The notes beneath the pieces were generated by a model. That model was given only the letters and a program-made list of their open reading frames with translations, ran no database searches and was not told the origin of the DNA. Of a stretch of DNA of 64,000 bases, positions 1-7,397 are shown piece after piece. This DNA comes from Hymenobacter gummosus. Its GTDB lineage: Bacteria; Bacteroidota; Bacteroidia; Cytophagales; Hymenobacteraceae. Both the position numbers and the translations under genes were made by a program. The number at the start of each line of letters is the position of its first letter. The stretch's first letter is position 1. The stretch covers positions 248,001 through 312,000 of the forward strand of contig NZ_RXOF01000005.1 of NCBI RefSeq assembly GCF_003970915.1, given 5' to 3'.

Positions 1-1
1 C

Positions 2-142
2 TTCGAAAACGGCCGCGTCAAGAGTCTGATTGATGAAGAATCGGGCCTGCTCACGGCCGATTTGCTGGATAGCGCCTCTGATGTAACGGCTGACCAGTTT
101 GGTGCCTTGATGGCCTTAGACCCCGCCACCCAGCCCGAATGA
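2..142 (+). CDS. C-terminal end of an unidentified protein (partial)
   Basis: The window opens inside a reading frame that runs from base 2 to a TGA at 140-142 and encodes about 46 residues, ending LMALDPATQPE. The tail is acidic and I recognise no domain in it. Its stop codon overlaps the next start as ATGA, which indicates translational coupling with the small nuclease-like gene that follows. The function lies in sequence outside the window. Confidence 0.6.
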   Translation, partial: FENGRVKSLIDEESGLLTADLLDSASDVTADQFGALMALDPATQPE

Positions 143-555
143 AGGTACCAACCCACTTTCGGCGCGTCACGCGCAACAAGATTATTCCGGTCAAGACGCC
201 CAAGGCAGCAAGTGCTTTTCGCTTGCTTAATCCTCGTCAGCTACCCGTAACAGTGCTGGAGCCGGAGAATTTTTTTGGAGCGGAGGCGGGCTGCGACTTT
301 GTCTTTCAGGCTCCCGATGCTCCCGCTGAAATCTATGTGGAACTCAAGGGCAGCGACTTTCCGAAGGCGCTGGACCAGTTAGCTAATACCATACGGGTAC
401 TGCAGTCACCGTTGCAGCCCAAACATTGCTTCGTCGTTATTCGTCGTTCTCCAACGATGGACTTGAAGACACAGAAACAGTTGTTGAACTTCGGTAAAAA
501 GCATCGTTGCACCATGCATCCCCCGAAGACGCAGCATCACGAGTACACATTGTAA
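139..555 (+). CDS. Small PD-(D/E)XK nuclease-like protein
   Basis: This 138-residue protein starts at an ATG overlapping the stop of the gene before it. Residues 51-71 carry CDF, then a short loop, then a hydrophobic strand ending VELKG. Asp53, Glu68 and Lys70 therefore match the D-(x)n-ExK metal site of PD-(D/E)XK nucleases, and the following helix KALDQLANTI is also typical of that fold. The length is near the minimum for this superfamily and no second domain is visible. The tight coupling suggests it works with the upstream partner, for example as the nuclease part of a two-gene unit, but that partner cannot be identified here. The nuclease assignment is inferred from motif spacing alone. 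Confidence 0.5.
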   Translation: MKVPTHFRRVTRNKIIPVKTPKAASAFRLLNPRQLPVTVLEPENFFGAEAGCDFVFQAPDAPAEIYVELKGSDFPKALDQLANTIRVLQSPLQPKHCFVVIRRSPTMDLKTQKQLLNFGKKHRCTMHPPKTQHHEYTL

Positions 556-613
556 TATTTTCCTTACCCCGGCCCGCCACCCCAGCGGGCCGGCTTCATT
601 TCTTCCCCACCCC

Positions 614-931
614 GTGCACCAAAACCTCACTCCCGCCCAACGTCAGCTTTCCGACTACCTCAGCGGCATTTCCCAGCGCTGCTTCCACGGGGCCGAGTGG
701 ATTATGAACGTGGAGTACGTGGCCTGGGACGCGCTGAGCAGCGGCCCCCGCTCGTTTGGCTGGAGCCGCATCACGGCGGAGGATACCCAGGAGCTGCGGC
801 GGCTAGCGCGGGCGGCCGGGGCCTGGTTGCTGTTCGATGAGGTGACGCGGGAAACGGCCGTGCCGCTGGCTCAGTGGCCCGCCGTGTTCGAGGAGGCGCA
901 GCGGCGCAACCGGGAATTGCTGGATGAGTAA
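614..931 (+). CDS. Hypothetical protein, 105 aa
   Basis: This frame begins at a GTG and encodes 105 residues with no signal peptide or membrane segment. It is rich in Trp and Arg and predicted mostly helical (for example the TAEDTQELRRLARAAGAWLLFDE stretch, residues 55-77). I do not recognise the family. GC-rich third positions match the neighbours, which supports real coding. The GTG is chosen because no ATG lies upstream in frame near the previous gene; residue 31 (Met) is an alternative start. Confidence 0.5.
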   Translation: MHQNLTPAQRQLSDYLSGISQRCFHGAEWIMNVEYVAWDALSSGPRSFGWSRITAEDTQELRRLARAAGAWLLFDEVTRETAVPLAQWPAVFEEAQRRNRELLDE

Positions 932-1016
932 GTGAAGGGCGCCGCCGCAGCGCGGGGGCATATTCGGGCTGCGACACTTCTTTCGCGTATTCTTATCATC
1001 ATTCCCTTGCCCCCTT

Positions 1017-1424
1017 ATGAATCAGAAATATTCCGTAGCTAAAAACTTGCTGGCATCGGCCGTGGGGCTGGCGATAATGTACCAGTTGCTCCGGACCGAG
1101 TCGCGGAAGCTGCCGTACTCGCAGTACCTGAGCGGCCAGGCTTACGTGAATCTGCGCGTACGCGGCCGGATCGATACGATTTACCAGTACAACAAAGGAT
1201 ACCCGGTGGTGCGGATTGCCGGGCAAAACATGCAAATGCAGTTGGGTACCACAGCCCAGAAATACCTGGCAGTGGGCGACTCCGTGGTGAAGGAGCCGCA
1301 CAGCTTAGACATTACCACGTATCGGACCTACACGAACTTTATAGAGGTGATGCGCTGGTCATCTACCAATCCGCAGGCACTGATTGGTGGATTTGTTTCG
1401 CGGGATACACTACCCCGTCGCTAG
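1017..1424 (+). CDS. Hypothetical membrane-anchored protein, 135 aa
   Basis: The protein has a short positively charged N-terminus, one hydrophobic segment at about residues 9-23 (LLASAVGLAIMYQLL), and then a soluble domain of about 100 residues with alternating polar and hydrophobic strands (YVNLRVRGRIDTIYQY and similar). It is probably held in the membrane by the N-terminal segment with a small beta-rich domain outside. I do not recognise the family. The start is the first ATG in frame, and the composition fits the genome. Confidence 0.55.
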   Translation: MNQKYSVAKNLLASAVGLAIMYQLLRTESRKLPYSQYLSGQAYVNLRVRGRIDTIYQYNKGYPVVRIAGQNMQMQLGTTAQKYLAVGDSVVKEPHSLDITTYRTYTNFIEVMRWSSTNPQALIGGFVSRDTLPRR

Positions 1425-1527
1425 TGAGCAACTAGGTCAGCCACCCGATAGCCACCGCGGCGCGGGGCAGATGGGTCGTGGCCGGGACTAGGTGCTCTTA
1501 CGTTCCGCCGGACCGTTTCTTTACCCG

Positions 1528-1737
1528 CCTTGCACGTCCCTGCATTGGTTTCGCATGGCCCCTTATCCGTTGCGCATGGCCCTCTGATAGTTTCGCACGG
1601 CCCTTTATCCGTCTAACATGTCACTTTGTCCATTTAGCATGGCTCTTTAAGCGTTTAGCGTGGCTCTTTGTCCATTTCGCACGGCCCTTTATCCGTTTCA
1701 CATGCCCCTGCGTTGGTTTTGCGCGGCCCTAAGAAGC
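1528..1737. repeat. Degenerate 21-bp tandem repeat, about 10 units
   Basis: Ten consecutive 21-bp units sit in exact register (1528, 1549, 1570, 1591, 1612, 1633, 1654, 1675, 1696, 1717). Most start TTTNGCAYGGCNC and end in a variable ATCCG, GTCCA or GCG-like block. The units at 1591 and 1675 are identical over all 21 bases although units between them differ. No unit has an insertion or deletion. The tract fills most of the gap between two genes. A frame stays open across it, but its Phe/Leu/Arg/Trp-rich product looks like a consequence of the repeat. Confidence 0.8.
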
Positions 1738-1834
1738 TTTTGCACTGTCTAGGTGGGTAAAAGTTGATAATGGCATAAAATAATCATACCCTTATCCTAT
1801 CAGTTCATCTTTTTTCCACTCTGATATTACCATT

Positions 1835-2554
1835 ATGGCGAAACAAAAACCCGAAGTCCGTCAGTTTTCGGGCTCGGATGCCGACATGCGCGCCCGGATG
1901 CGGACCATGCACGGCCACTATCTCACCGACGCGGCGGCGTTTGCCGCCGTCAACCCCGAACTGGGCGGTACGTTCGGGGCCGAATGGCTGGCGGCCATCG
2001 AGGCGGCCGACAAGGCGCCCAACGTGGACGTGCGGCGCGGCCTGCTCAGCGAGGACACCGCCGTGGTGGGCGACGGAATGGAGCGGGCCCGGCGGATGGT
2101 GCAGTCGGTGTTTTACTACGTGGAGCAGGCCTTCCCCAAGAACAAGGGCCGGCTCACGCAGTACGGCAAGGACCGCTACCGCAAGGCCTCGACCGACCCC
2201 GAGGAAATGCGCCTGCTGCTCGACATGGCTGCCGAAGCCGCCGAGCGCGACAAAGTAGCCCTGGCCGCCAAGGGCTTCAAGGCCGGGCAGCTGGCCGCCC
2301 TCAAAGCCCTGGCCGACGAGCTGGACACGGTGGACACCAAGCAGGAAATGCAGAAGGGCACCAACCAGGAGGACACCGGCGGCTACGTGCGGGTGCAGAA
2401 CGCGGCCTACGGCTTCGGGCAGCAGCTCAACAAGGCCGCCAAAGGCGCCTTCCCCGACGACGCCCTGCGCCGCCAGCGCTACCGCCTCTCCGAAGCCGCC
2501 GACGACGCGGCCGCCCGCCCCGACAAGCCCGGCGGCCCCGCGCCCCAGGCCTAA
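1835..2554 (+). CDS. Hypothetical helical protein, 239 aa
   Basis: The protein is hydrophilic, Ala/Asp/Lys-rich and predicted almost wholly helical, with no signal peptide or membrane segment. The C-terminus ends in a disordered Pro/Gly/Ala tail (DKPGGPAPQA). I do not recognise a domain. The ATG follows an AT-rich stretch (1745-1834) that is unusual for this genome and probably holds the promoter, although no clear TAnnTTTG is present. Strong codon bias towards C and G at third positions supports coding. Confidence 0.6.
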   Translation: MAKQKPEVRQFSGSDADMRARMRTMHGHYLTDAAAFAAVNPELGGTFGAEWLAAIEAADKAPNVDVRRGLLSEDTAVVGDGMERARRMVQSVFYYVEQAFPKNKGRLTQYGKDRYRKASTDPEEMRLLLDMAAEAAERDKVALAAKGFKAGQLAALKALADELDTVDTKQEMQKGTNQEDTGGYVRVQNAAYGFGQQLNKAAKGAFPDDALRRQRYRLSEAADDAAARPDKPGGPAPQA

Positions 2555-2639
2555 GCCCACCGGCCCCTAATGACTACCCCGAATTACACCTATTGCTACT
2601 ACCGAAAAAGCCGGGCCGCCCCCGGCTTTTTCTATGCCC

Positions 2640-2880
2640 GGCGCACTCGCTCGGCTATTGCCGAGTGAGCCGTACGTGGCTCGGCTGGGCCGAGCGCGGC
2701 TCCGCGCCGCCGGCCCGAACCCGCCCCCTACCCTTGCGCGGCTGCGCCGCGTGGGGCCTGGGCTGTAGTCACTCTTTGCCTAATAGCCGCCCGGGTTGGT
2801 ATCGTTCGGGCGGCGCGGACGACTGCTCGGCTCAGCCGAGCTACGAAGGACTCACTCGGCAATAGCCGAGCGAGTGCGCC
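2640..2880. mobile_element. MITE-like palindromic element, copy 1 (family G)
   Basis: The ends at 2640-2665 and 2855-2880 are perfect 26-bp inverted repeats, each containing GCACTCGCTCGGCTATTGCC or its complement. Each tip is itself a small hairpin. No ORF of its own is visible inside. Further end-like motifs (CGGCAATAGCCGAGCGGGGG and a variant) follow at about 2892 and 2933. The second of these overlaps the 3' end of the minus-strand gene at 2928-3233. A related copy is at 4187-4371. Confidence 0.7.
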
Positions 2881-2927
2881 CGGGTGCTGCTCCGGCAATA
2901 GCCGAGCGGGGGCGCCCGGGGTACTGC

Positions 2928-3233
2928 TTACTCGGCAATGGCCGAGCGGGGGCGCGCGGGCCCGTCGGCCGGGGGGCGGGGCGGGCACACGGAGTGGGCG
3001 TTGACGAAGCGCCAGCGCAGGCTCGGGCCCTGGCCGCGGCTGCGGGCGAAGGGGCAGCTGCGCAGCTCGGCGTCCAGCAGCTCGGGGGTGCAGGCGGGCT
3101 CGCCCAGCAGGCGTTGTACCACCGTCAGCAGGTGGGCGGGGGTGTACTCGTCGCGGGTGGCGTAGCAGCCGAACACAGTGAGCAGGATCTGCCGGATGCG
3201 CGGGGCCGTGGCGTCGTCAGCGGGCGGCGTCAT
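2928..3233 (-). CDS. Hypothetical protein, 101 aa, second gene of repressor cassette
   Basis: This gene is read divergently from the XRE regulator and overlaps the end of its upstream partner by 17 bases, so the two are probably one transcript. Residues about 10-75 could form a small helical domain (IRQILLTVFGCYATRDEYT and following). The last 25 residues are Pro/Arg-rich. The final codons (SAIAE-stop) lie inside an end motif of the family G repeat, so the natural C-terminus may have been replaced by the repeat. I do not recognise the family. Confidence 0.5.
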   Translation of the reverse strand: MTPPADDATAPRIRQILLTVFGCYATRDEYTPAHLLTVVQRLLGEPACTPELLDAELRSCPFARSRGQGPSLRWRFVNAHSVCPPRPPADGPARPRSAIAE

Positions 3234-3558
3234 GGGCGGGCGGGGCGCCGCGCTCGGCGCGCATTACTTCGTACAGGTCCACGCCGTCGGCGAGGAAAAA
3301 GTCGCGGTACACCTGCAGGCGGCCGGCGGCGATGCTGCCCAGCTGCCGCTGCCGGGCGGTGTCACTGGTGAAGGTGTTGAGCTTGATGGCGGAGGCGCGC
3401 AGCAGCTCCCGGAAGACGGCGGCGCGGGTGCGCCCCATCTCGCAGTACAGCTGCCAGAGCCGGTTGCCCTCGTGCGGGGGCCGCACGTGCCCCTTGCCCC
3501 GCCGCCAGAGGTTGGCGGGGGCGGCCGCGGGCAGGTTGGACGTTTTTGTTTTCGGCAT
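3217..3558 (-). CDS. Hypothetical protein, 113 aa, first gene of repressor cassette
   Basis: I choose the ATG at 3558 (MPKTKTSNLP) rather than the one at 3597, because the upstream start would put the beginning of the gene inside the 28-bp dyad operator. The protein is basic at the N-terminus and helical after residue 30, with the stretch RLWQLYCEMGRTRAAVFREL. It has no signal peptide. I do not recognise a family. Its divergence from an XRE repressor across a shared dyad suggests repressor control, as in phage, integrative-element and some toxin-antitoxin loci. Confidence 0.5.
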   Translation of the reverse strand: MPKTKTSNLPAAAPANLWRRGKGHVRPPHEGNRLWQLYCEMGRTRAAVFRELLRASAIKLNTFTSDTARQRQLGSIAAGRLQVYRDFFLADGVDLYEVMRAERGAPPAHDAAR

Positions 3559-3595
3559 GATAAATTTGGTACTGATACGGCGGCGCACCTGCGCC

Positions 3596-3623
3596 AACTA
3601 GCATTACAATGTTAATGCTAGTT
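3596..3623. promoter_or_regulatory. 28-bp dyad, probable operator of the XRE repressor
   Basis: The arms AACTAGCATTA and TAATGCTAGTT are perfect 11-base inverted repeats separated by 6 bases. The site lies between divergent genes, 43 bases before the XRE start at 3667 and 37 bases before the ATG at 3558. Size and placement fit a dimeric HTH repressor that controls both directions. It is AT-rich against a GC-rich background. Confidence 0.7.
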
Positions 3624-3666
3624 TGAATAACAAGCAACTACTTAGCGCTATTCCGGCGCACCCGCT

Positions 3667-4119
3667 ATGGCCGAGGCCTCCCCGAACCAGACCCTGCACG
3701 AGCGTTTCCGTCAGTTGCTGGAAGCGCTGAACCACAGCGCCAATTCCTTTGCGCGGCTGGTGGGCGTCAACCCCAGCCAGATCGTGAAAGTGGCCAGCGG
3801 GCAGACCAAGCCCAGCGTGGATACCCTGGAGAAAATCAGCCTGGCGGTGCCGCGGCTGAACCTGGAGTGGCTGGTGGGCGGCCGCGGCCCCATGCTGAAG
3901 CCCGCCGACGGCAGCTCCACGCCGGCCGCCGAACCCGGCACGCCCTACGCAGTGAAGACGCCGGAGCCGGCCCTGCAGGAGGCCCCGGCCACCTACGCCA
4001 GCCTGGAGGAATGTCAGAAAGAGCTAAGCTGGTGGCGCGAACGGGCCCGTATGCTGGAAATCATGGCCGCTGACCGCCAGCTGATTATCGACCTGCTGCG
4101 CAAACAAGCATCGGGCTAA
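3667..4119 (+). CDS. XRE-family transcriptional regulator
   Basis: This is a 150-residue protein. Residues about 8-60 form a helix-turn-helix of the XRE/Cro type (RFRQLLEALNHSANSFARLV, then NPSQIVKVASGQTKPSVDTL). It is followed by the Bacteroidota signature LNLEWLVGGRGPM at 69-81, a Pro/Ala linker and a C-terminal helix of about 35 residues that could dimerise. This arrangement is common in Bacteroidota phage- and element-type repressors. A dyad operator sits directly upstream and two small genes diverge from it, so autoregulation plus repression of the divergent pair is likely. The targets are inferred from position only. Confidence 0.8.
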   Translation: MAEASPNQTLHERFRQLLEALNHSANSFARLVGVNPSQIVKVASGQTKPSVDTLEKISLAVPRLNLEWLVGGRGPMLKPADGSSTPAAEPGTPYAVKTPEPALQEAPATYASLEECQKELSWWRERARMLEIMAADRQLIIDLLRKQASG

Positions 4120-4186
4120 GCACGGGCCACGGGCAGTGACAGAAAAAAACCACCACTACGACGCACGCGGCGCCTACGCTTCTCCG

Positions 4187-4371
4187 CGGCACTCGCTCGG
4201 CTGCGCCGAGTGAACCGTACGTGGCCCGGCTATGCCGAGCGCGGTAGCGCGCCGCATGGGCGTCGTGCGGACGACGCCCATGCGGGCGGAATTATCGTGC
4301 AGCCGGCGCAGACGGGTGCTCGGCACAGCCGAGCTGCTTGCGGCTCACCCGGCATAGCAGAGCGAGTGCGC
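4187..4371. mobile_element. MITE-like palindromic element, copy 2 (family G)
   Basis: The left end GGCACTCGCTCGGC and the following block with CCGTACGTGGC match copy 1 at 2640. The right end, ending GAGCGAGTGCGCG, is a diverged form of the copy 1 right end. The centre differs, with its own palindrome around GGGCGTCGTGCGGACGACGC. The two copies bracket the XRE cassette in the same orientation. Confidence 0.6.
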
Positions 4372-4412
4372 GGGCAGGCGCGGCGGGCGCCGTATGCGGG
4401 GCCGCTCAGCCC

Positions 4413-6005
4413 CTACTCCAGGCTCAGCGTCCGCTCGGCGCCGATTTCCTGGGCGAAGTGCTGGTCGTGGGAGATGAGCAGCACGGTGCCGGGGAAGTCT
4501 TTCACGGCCTGGGTGAGAACGTACTGGCTGGCCAGGTCGAGGTTGTTGGTGGGCTCGTCGAGGATGAGCACGTCGGGGGCGTTGTTGCGCACGCCGAGGC
4601 AGGCGAGGCTGAGCTTCATTTTCTCGCCGCCGCTGAGGCCGGCGCAGGGCCGCTCCCACGTGTCGGGGCCGAACTGGTGATAGTGCAGCACGGTTTTCAG
4701 CTCGTGCTCCAGCAGCCCGCGGGAGTTGAAGCGCTGCAGCTGCCCGAGCACCGGCAGCTGGTTGTCGACGAGGGCGTAGTCCTGGTCGAGGTAGCCGTAC
4801 TCGAAAGCGGCCACAGTGAGGCGGCCGGCGGTGGGCAGGAGCTGGCCCATCAGCAGGCGCAGCAGGGTGGTTTTGCCGCTCCCGTTGGGCCCCACAATGC
4901 GCAGCCGCTCGCCCGAGCGCAGCTGAAACGTGAGCGGCCGGGGCCACAGCGGCTGCCCGGCGTAGCCGAAGTTGATGGCCTCGGCCTCCACCAGCACCTT
5001 GCCGCGGTGCAGCGCGGAGGGGCGCCAGTCGAGGCGCAGGGGCAGCTGCTCGCGCACCTGGGCGCGCAGCTGCTGCACCTGCTGGCCCAGGTCGTGGAGT
5101 TTTTCCTGGTGGGTTTCGCGCAGCTGGGCCGAGCTTTCCTGGGCTTGGCGGCGCAGGTTGCCGGCCACGATGCGCGGCAGGCCCTTTTTCTCGCCGTGGG
5201 CCTTGCCGCGGGCCTCCTGCTTGTGGCGCTGCTCGGCCACGTCGCGGGCCTTCTGCCGGGCCTGCTGCAGCGTCTTCTCCTGCTCGCCCAGCTGGGCCTG
5301 CAGGGCGGCCAGCTGGCCCTGGCGCTGCTGCTGGTAGAAGTCGTAGTTGCCGCCGTAGGTTTCGATGCCGGCCGGGGTCAGCTCCAGGGTGAGGTCGAGC
5401 AGGTTCAGCAGGGCGCGGTCGTGGCTGACCACCAGCAGGGTGGCCTTGCTGCGGCGCACGAACTCATAGAGCAGCTCCCGGCTGCCGGCGTCGAGGTGGT
5501 TGGAGGGCTCGTCGAGCAGGATGAGGCCGGGGCCGTGGATGGCGGCGCCGGCCAGAAACACCTTGGTTTTCTCGCCCCCGCTCAGCGCCCGCAGGGGCTG
5601 CGCCAGCGGCAGGTGCCCCAGCTGCCAGTAGGCCAGCGCCGCCTGCACCCGTTCCTCGATGGCCCAGTCGTCGTCGAGGCGGGTGAAGTGCTCGGGCGCG
5701 GCGTCGCCGCCCAGAATGGCGTGCAGGGCCTGCAGCTTGCCGGCCACCCCCAGGGCCTCGGCGACGGTGAGGTGGTCGTACTGGCCCAGGTGCTGGGGCA
5801 CGTAGTAGGCCGGCTCGCTGAGCACCACCTCGCCCGCGCTGGGCGGCAGCTGCCCGGCCAGCAGGCGCAGCAACGTGGATTTGCCGGCCCCGTTCGGCCC
5901 GACCAGGGAAGCCTTGCCGCCGGCCGGAATGGACAGCTGCAGGTGTTGAAACAGCGTCTGGCCGTCGGCATGCACGTAGGAAAGCGCGTTGGTGAGAATA
6001 CTCAT
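4413..6005 (-). CDS. ABC-F family ATPase
   Basis: This 530-residue protein has two ATP-binding domains on one chain and no membrane segments, which is the ABC-F layout. Walker A motifs are at about 36-43 (GPNGAGKS) and 372-379 (GPNGSGKT), with LSGGEK signatures near 141 and 455 and Walker B/D-loop motifs LDEPSNHLD near 161 and LDEPTNNLD near 481. A charged, Gln/Arg-rich helical linker at about 215-300 joins them. ABC-F proteins act on the ribosome, in translation rescue or antibiotic protection. I chose the start at 6005 (MSILTNALSY); upstream codons in the same frame are Arg/Pro/Ala-rich and unlike the family. Whether it is a resistance type or housekeeping type cannot be told here. Confidence 0.92.
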   Translation of the reverse strand: MSILTNALSYVHADGQTLFQHLQLSIPAGGKASLVGPNGAGKSTLLRLLAGQLPPSAGEVVLSEPAYYVPQHLGQYDHLTVAEALGVAGKLQALHAILGGDAAPEHFTRLDDDWAIEERVQAALAYWQLGHLPLAQPLRALSGGEKTKVFLAGAAIHGPGLILLDEPSNHLDAGSRELLYEFVRRSKATLLVVSHDRALLNLLDLTLELTPAGIETYGGNYDFYQQQRQGQLAALQAQLGEQEKTLQQARQKARDVAEQRHKQEARGKAHGEKKGLPRIVAGNLRRQAQESSAQLRETHQEKLHDLGQQVQQLRAQVREQLPLRLDWRPSALHRGKVLVEAEAINFGYAGQPLWPRPLTFQLRSGERLRIVGPNGSGKTTLLRLLMGQLLPTAGRLTVAAFEYGYLDQDYALVDNQLPVLGQLQRFNSRGLLEHELKTVLHYHQFGPDTWERPCAGLSGGEKMKLSLACLGVRNNAPDVLILDEPTNNLDLASQYVLTQAVKDFPGTVLLISHDQHFAQEIGAERTLSLE

Positions 6006-6516
6006 GACTAAAGAGGATAAAAGGGTGGGCGGAAGCGGCCCGCTCCGGCCGCGCAGGGCGTAGCCGACGGCAAGCCGGCTCGGAGCCCGCGGCGCGGGCA
6101 GGCAGCAAGGAAAAAGGGGCCGCGCCAGGGCGGCGTGGAGCCGCGCAACCATCCGGGTCGGGTGGCCGGGGCGCGGCGCAGAAGGGCCGGCCGGGCAGCA
6201 GCCAAACGCCGACGGACGGGGCAAGCCGCCGGGCGGAGCACCCGGGGAATGGCTTGGCAGGATGAAACATGCGGCTCCACCGCCGGCAAAAGCAAGGGCG
6301 GGGAACCTGGAGTCCGGTAACGCGGCTGGAGCGGCGGGGCCGTCGGCTGGATTACATACGGCGGGGGAGTGGGCGTCCGGCCCCCGGCAGGGGGCGGCAG
6401 GACGAATGGATAATCCGGCTACCAGCGCCGCCGCGGGGGCGGGCCGGCTGGTGCGCAGTTCAGCAGGAGGTGCTTAGTGGATTTCCATTGGAGTAAGAGT
6501 GAGGCTTATCCGGCGG
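6006..6516 (-). other. Long GC-rich upstream region of the ABC-F gene
   Basis: About 510 bases separate the ABC-F start from the nearest good -7 element on the same strand. The stretch is very GC-rich and full of self-complementary runs such as CCCCCTGCCGGGGG. Frames that happen to be open here have no recognisable product. It may be a long 5' leader, or the promoter may lie closer and be unrecognised. Confidence 0.35.
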
Positions 6517-6524
6517 CAAATATA
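6517..6524 (-). promoter_or_regulatory. TATATTTG -7 promoter element, minus strand
   Basis: On the minus strand this reads TATATTTG, an exact match to the Bacteroidota TAnnTTTG element. The only minus-strand gene downstream is the ABC-F gene 510 bases away. Confidence 0.45.
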
Positions 6525-6703
6525 GGCAAGCGGCTCTGGAAGTGCGGGCGCCCTTGTTTTTCACCGGCAGCCTGCACAGCGCGCAGGGCCTTGCCCCTAT
6601 CAGCACTGCGGCCTGTGTCTTCTACCGAGGCTGAAACACCAAGGGTCACGCGTTGAGCGCGCCGACTTGCTGACCTGAGTTGCGCAGAACTAACCAAGAG
6701 CTA

Positions 6704-6955
6704 GCAGCTAGAAGCTAGTTCCCCTCCTCAGATGATTCCGCGCATCAAGCGGCGGGGGGCTAGGGGTGGTTGAAAAACTAGAGCTAGAAACTACTGTCTA
6801 GAGTCAGTACGCGAGATGTCTCGCGGGGCTCGACATGACAGACGATTTTTAGCTCTAGTTTTTCTAACTCTAATTTTTCAACCACCCCCAGCCCCCCGCC
6901 GCTTGATGCGCGGAATCATCTGAGGAGGGGAGCTAATCTTAGCTTTCCTAGCTGC
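6704..6955. mobile_element. Inverted-repeat (MITE-like) element with family B core
   Basis: Arms of about 60 bases pair almost perfectly: 6721-6780 (starting CCCCTCCTCAGATGATTCCG) and 6870-6930 (ending CGGAATCATCTGAGGAGGGG). Imperfect pairing of AGCAGCTAG-like sequence extends to about 6704 and 6955. The centre (6813-6842) contains a different repeat, the CGAGATGTCTCG family B core also found at 11848 and 60562, so one element seems nested in another. A fragment of the same arm is at 16213-16262. The rest of the gap to 7128 holds nothing I can identify. Confidence 0.75.
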
Positions 6956-7128
6956 TAATCCTTCTCCGCAACTTGGCCTTGTTGGCGTCTGCGCGTTGGC
7001 CTTGGCGGTGCAAGGGATTGGCAGGTCTCAAAGGCGCCGGAGGGTTGCCCCCGAATGACAAGCGTAGCGGCGGGGTGCGGGGTTTATAACTATCTTCCTG
7101 CCCTCACGCATCCATACCCCTGATTGCT

Positions 7129-7350
7129 ATGACTGCCGCCTTCCAGACTCCGCAACGCCGCCTGGGCCTGCTGTTCGTGTTTGCCAGCCTGCTGCCCATG
7201 ATGGTGGCCCTGCACCAGCTATTCGTGCTGCTGGGCAACGTGCTGCTGGACACCGTCACCCCGACGCGCAGCCTGGTGCTGACTGCCGAGCTGCTGGCCG
7301 CCGCCGGCCTCACGGCCTTGCTGCTGCGCCAGGGAATTCGGCGCATGTAA
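7129..7350 (+). CDS. Small membrane protein, 73 aa
   Basis: The protein has two hydrophobic segments, about residues 12-36 and 47-66, and basic ends (QRRLGLL at the start, RQGIRRM at the end), which fits a two-pass hairpin in the inner membrane. No family is recognised. It lies 47 bases before the damaged CPBP protease gene on the same strand and may have shared its transcript. Confidence 0.5.
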   Translation: MTAAFQTPQRRLGLLFVFASLLPMMVALHQLFVLLGNVLLDTVTPTRSLVLTAELLAAAGLTALLLRQGIRRM

Positions 7351-7397
7351 GGGCCAATGGGGGCGCATTCGGTCTTTCTTCGGCAGCCCGCTGTCCT

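Noticed and set aside
1478-1732. 84-codon frame across the 21-bp repeat
   Set aside because: It is open because 21 is a multiple of three; the Phe/Arg/Leu/Trp/Pro-rich peptide resembles no protein and codon use is unlike the genome.
4338-6011. Long plus-strand open frame of 557 codons opposite the ABC-F gene
   Set aside because: It is a shadow of a strongly coding gene in GC-rich DNA; its Gly/Ala/Val/Leu/Gln-rich product has no motif, and the ABC-F motifs on the minus strand are unambiguous.
6008-6295. Open frames in the ABC-F upstream region as leader peptides
   Set aside because: Arg/Pro/Ala-rich, no conserved start, and no stalling motif that I can support.
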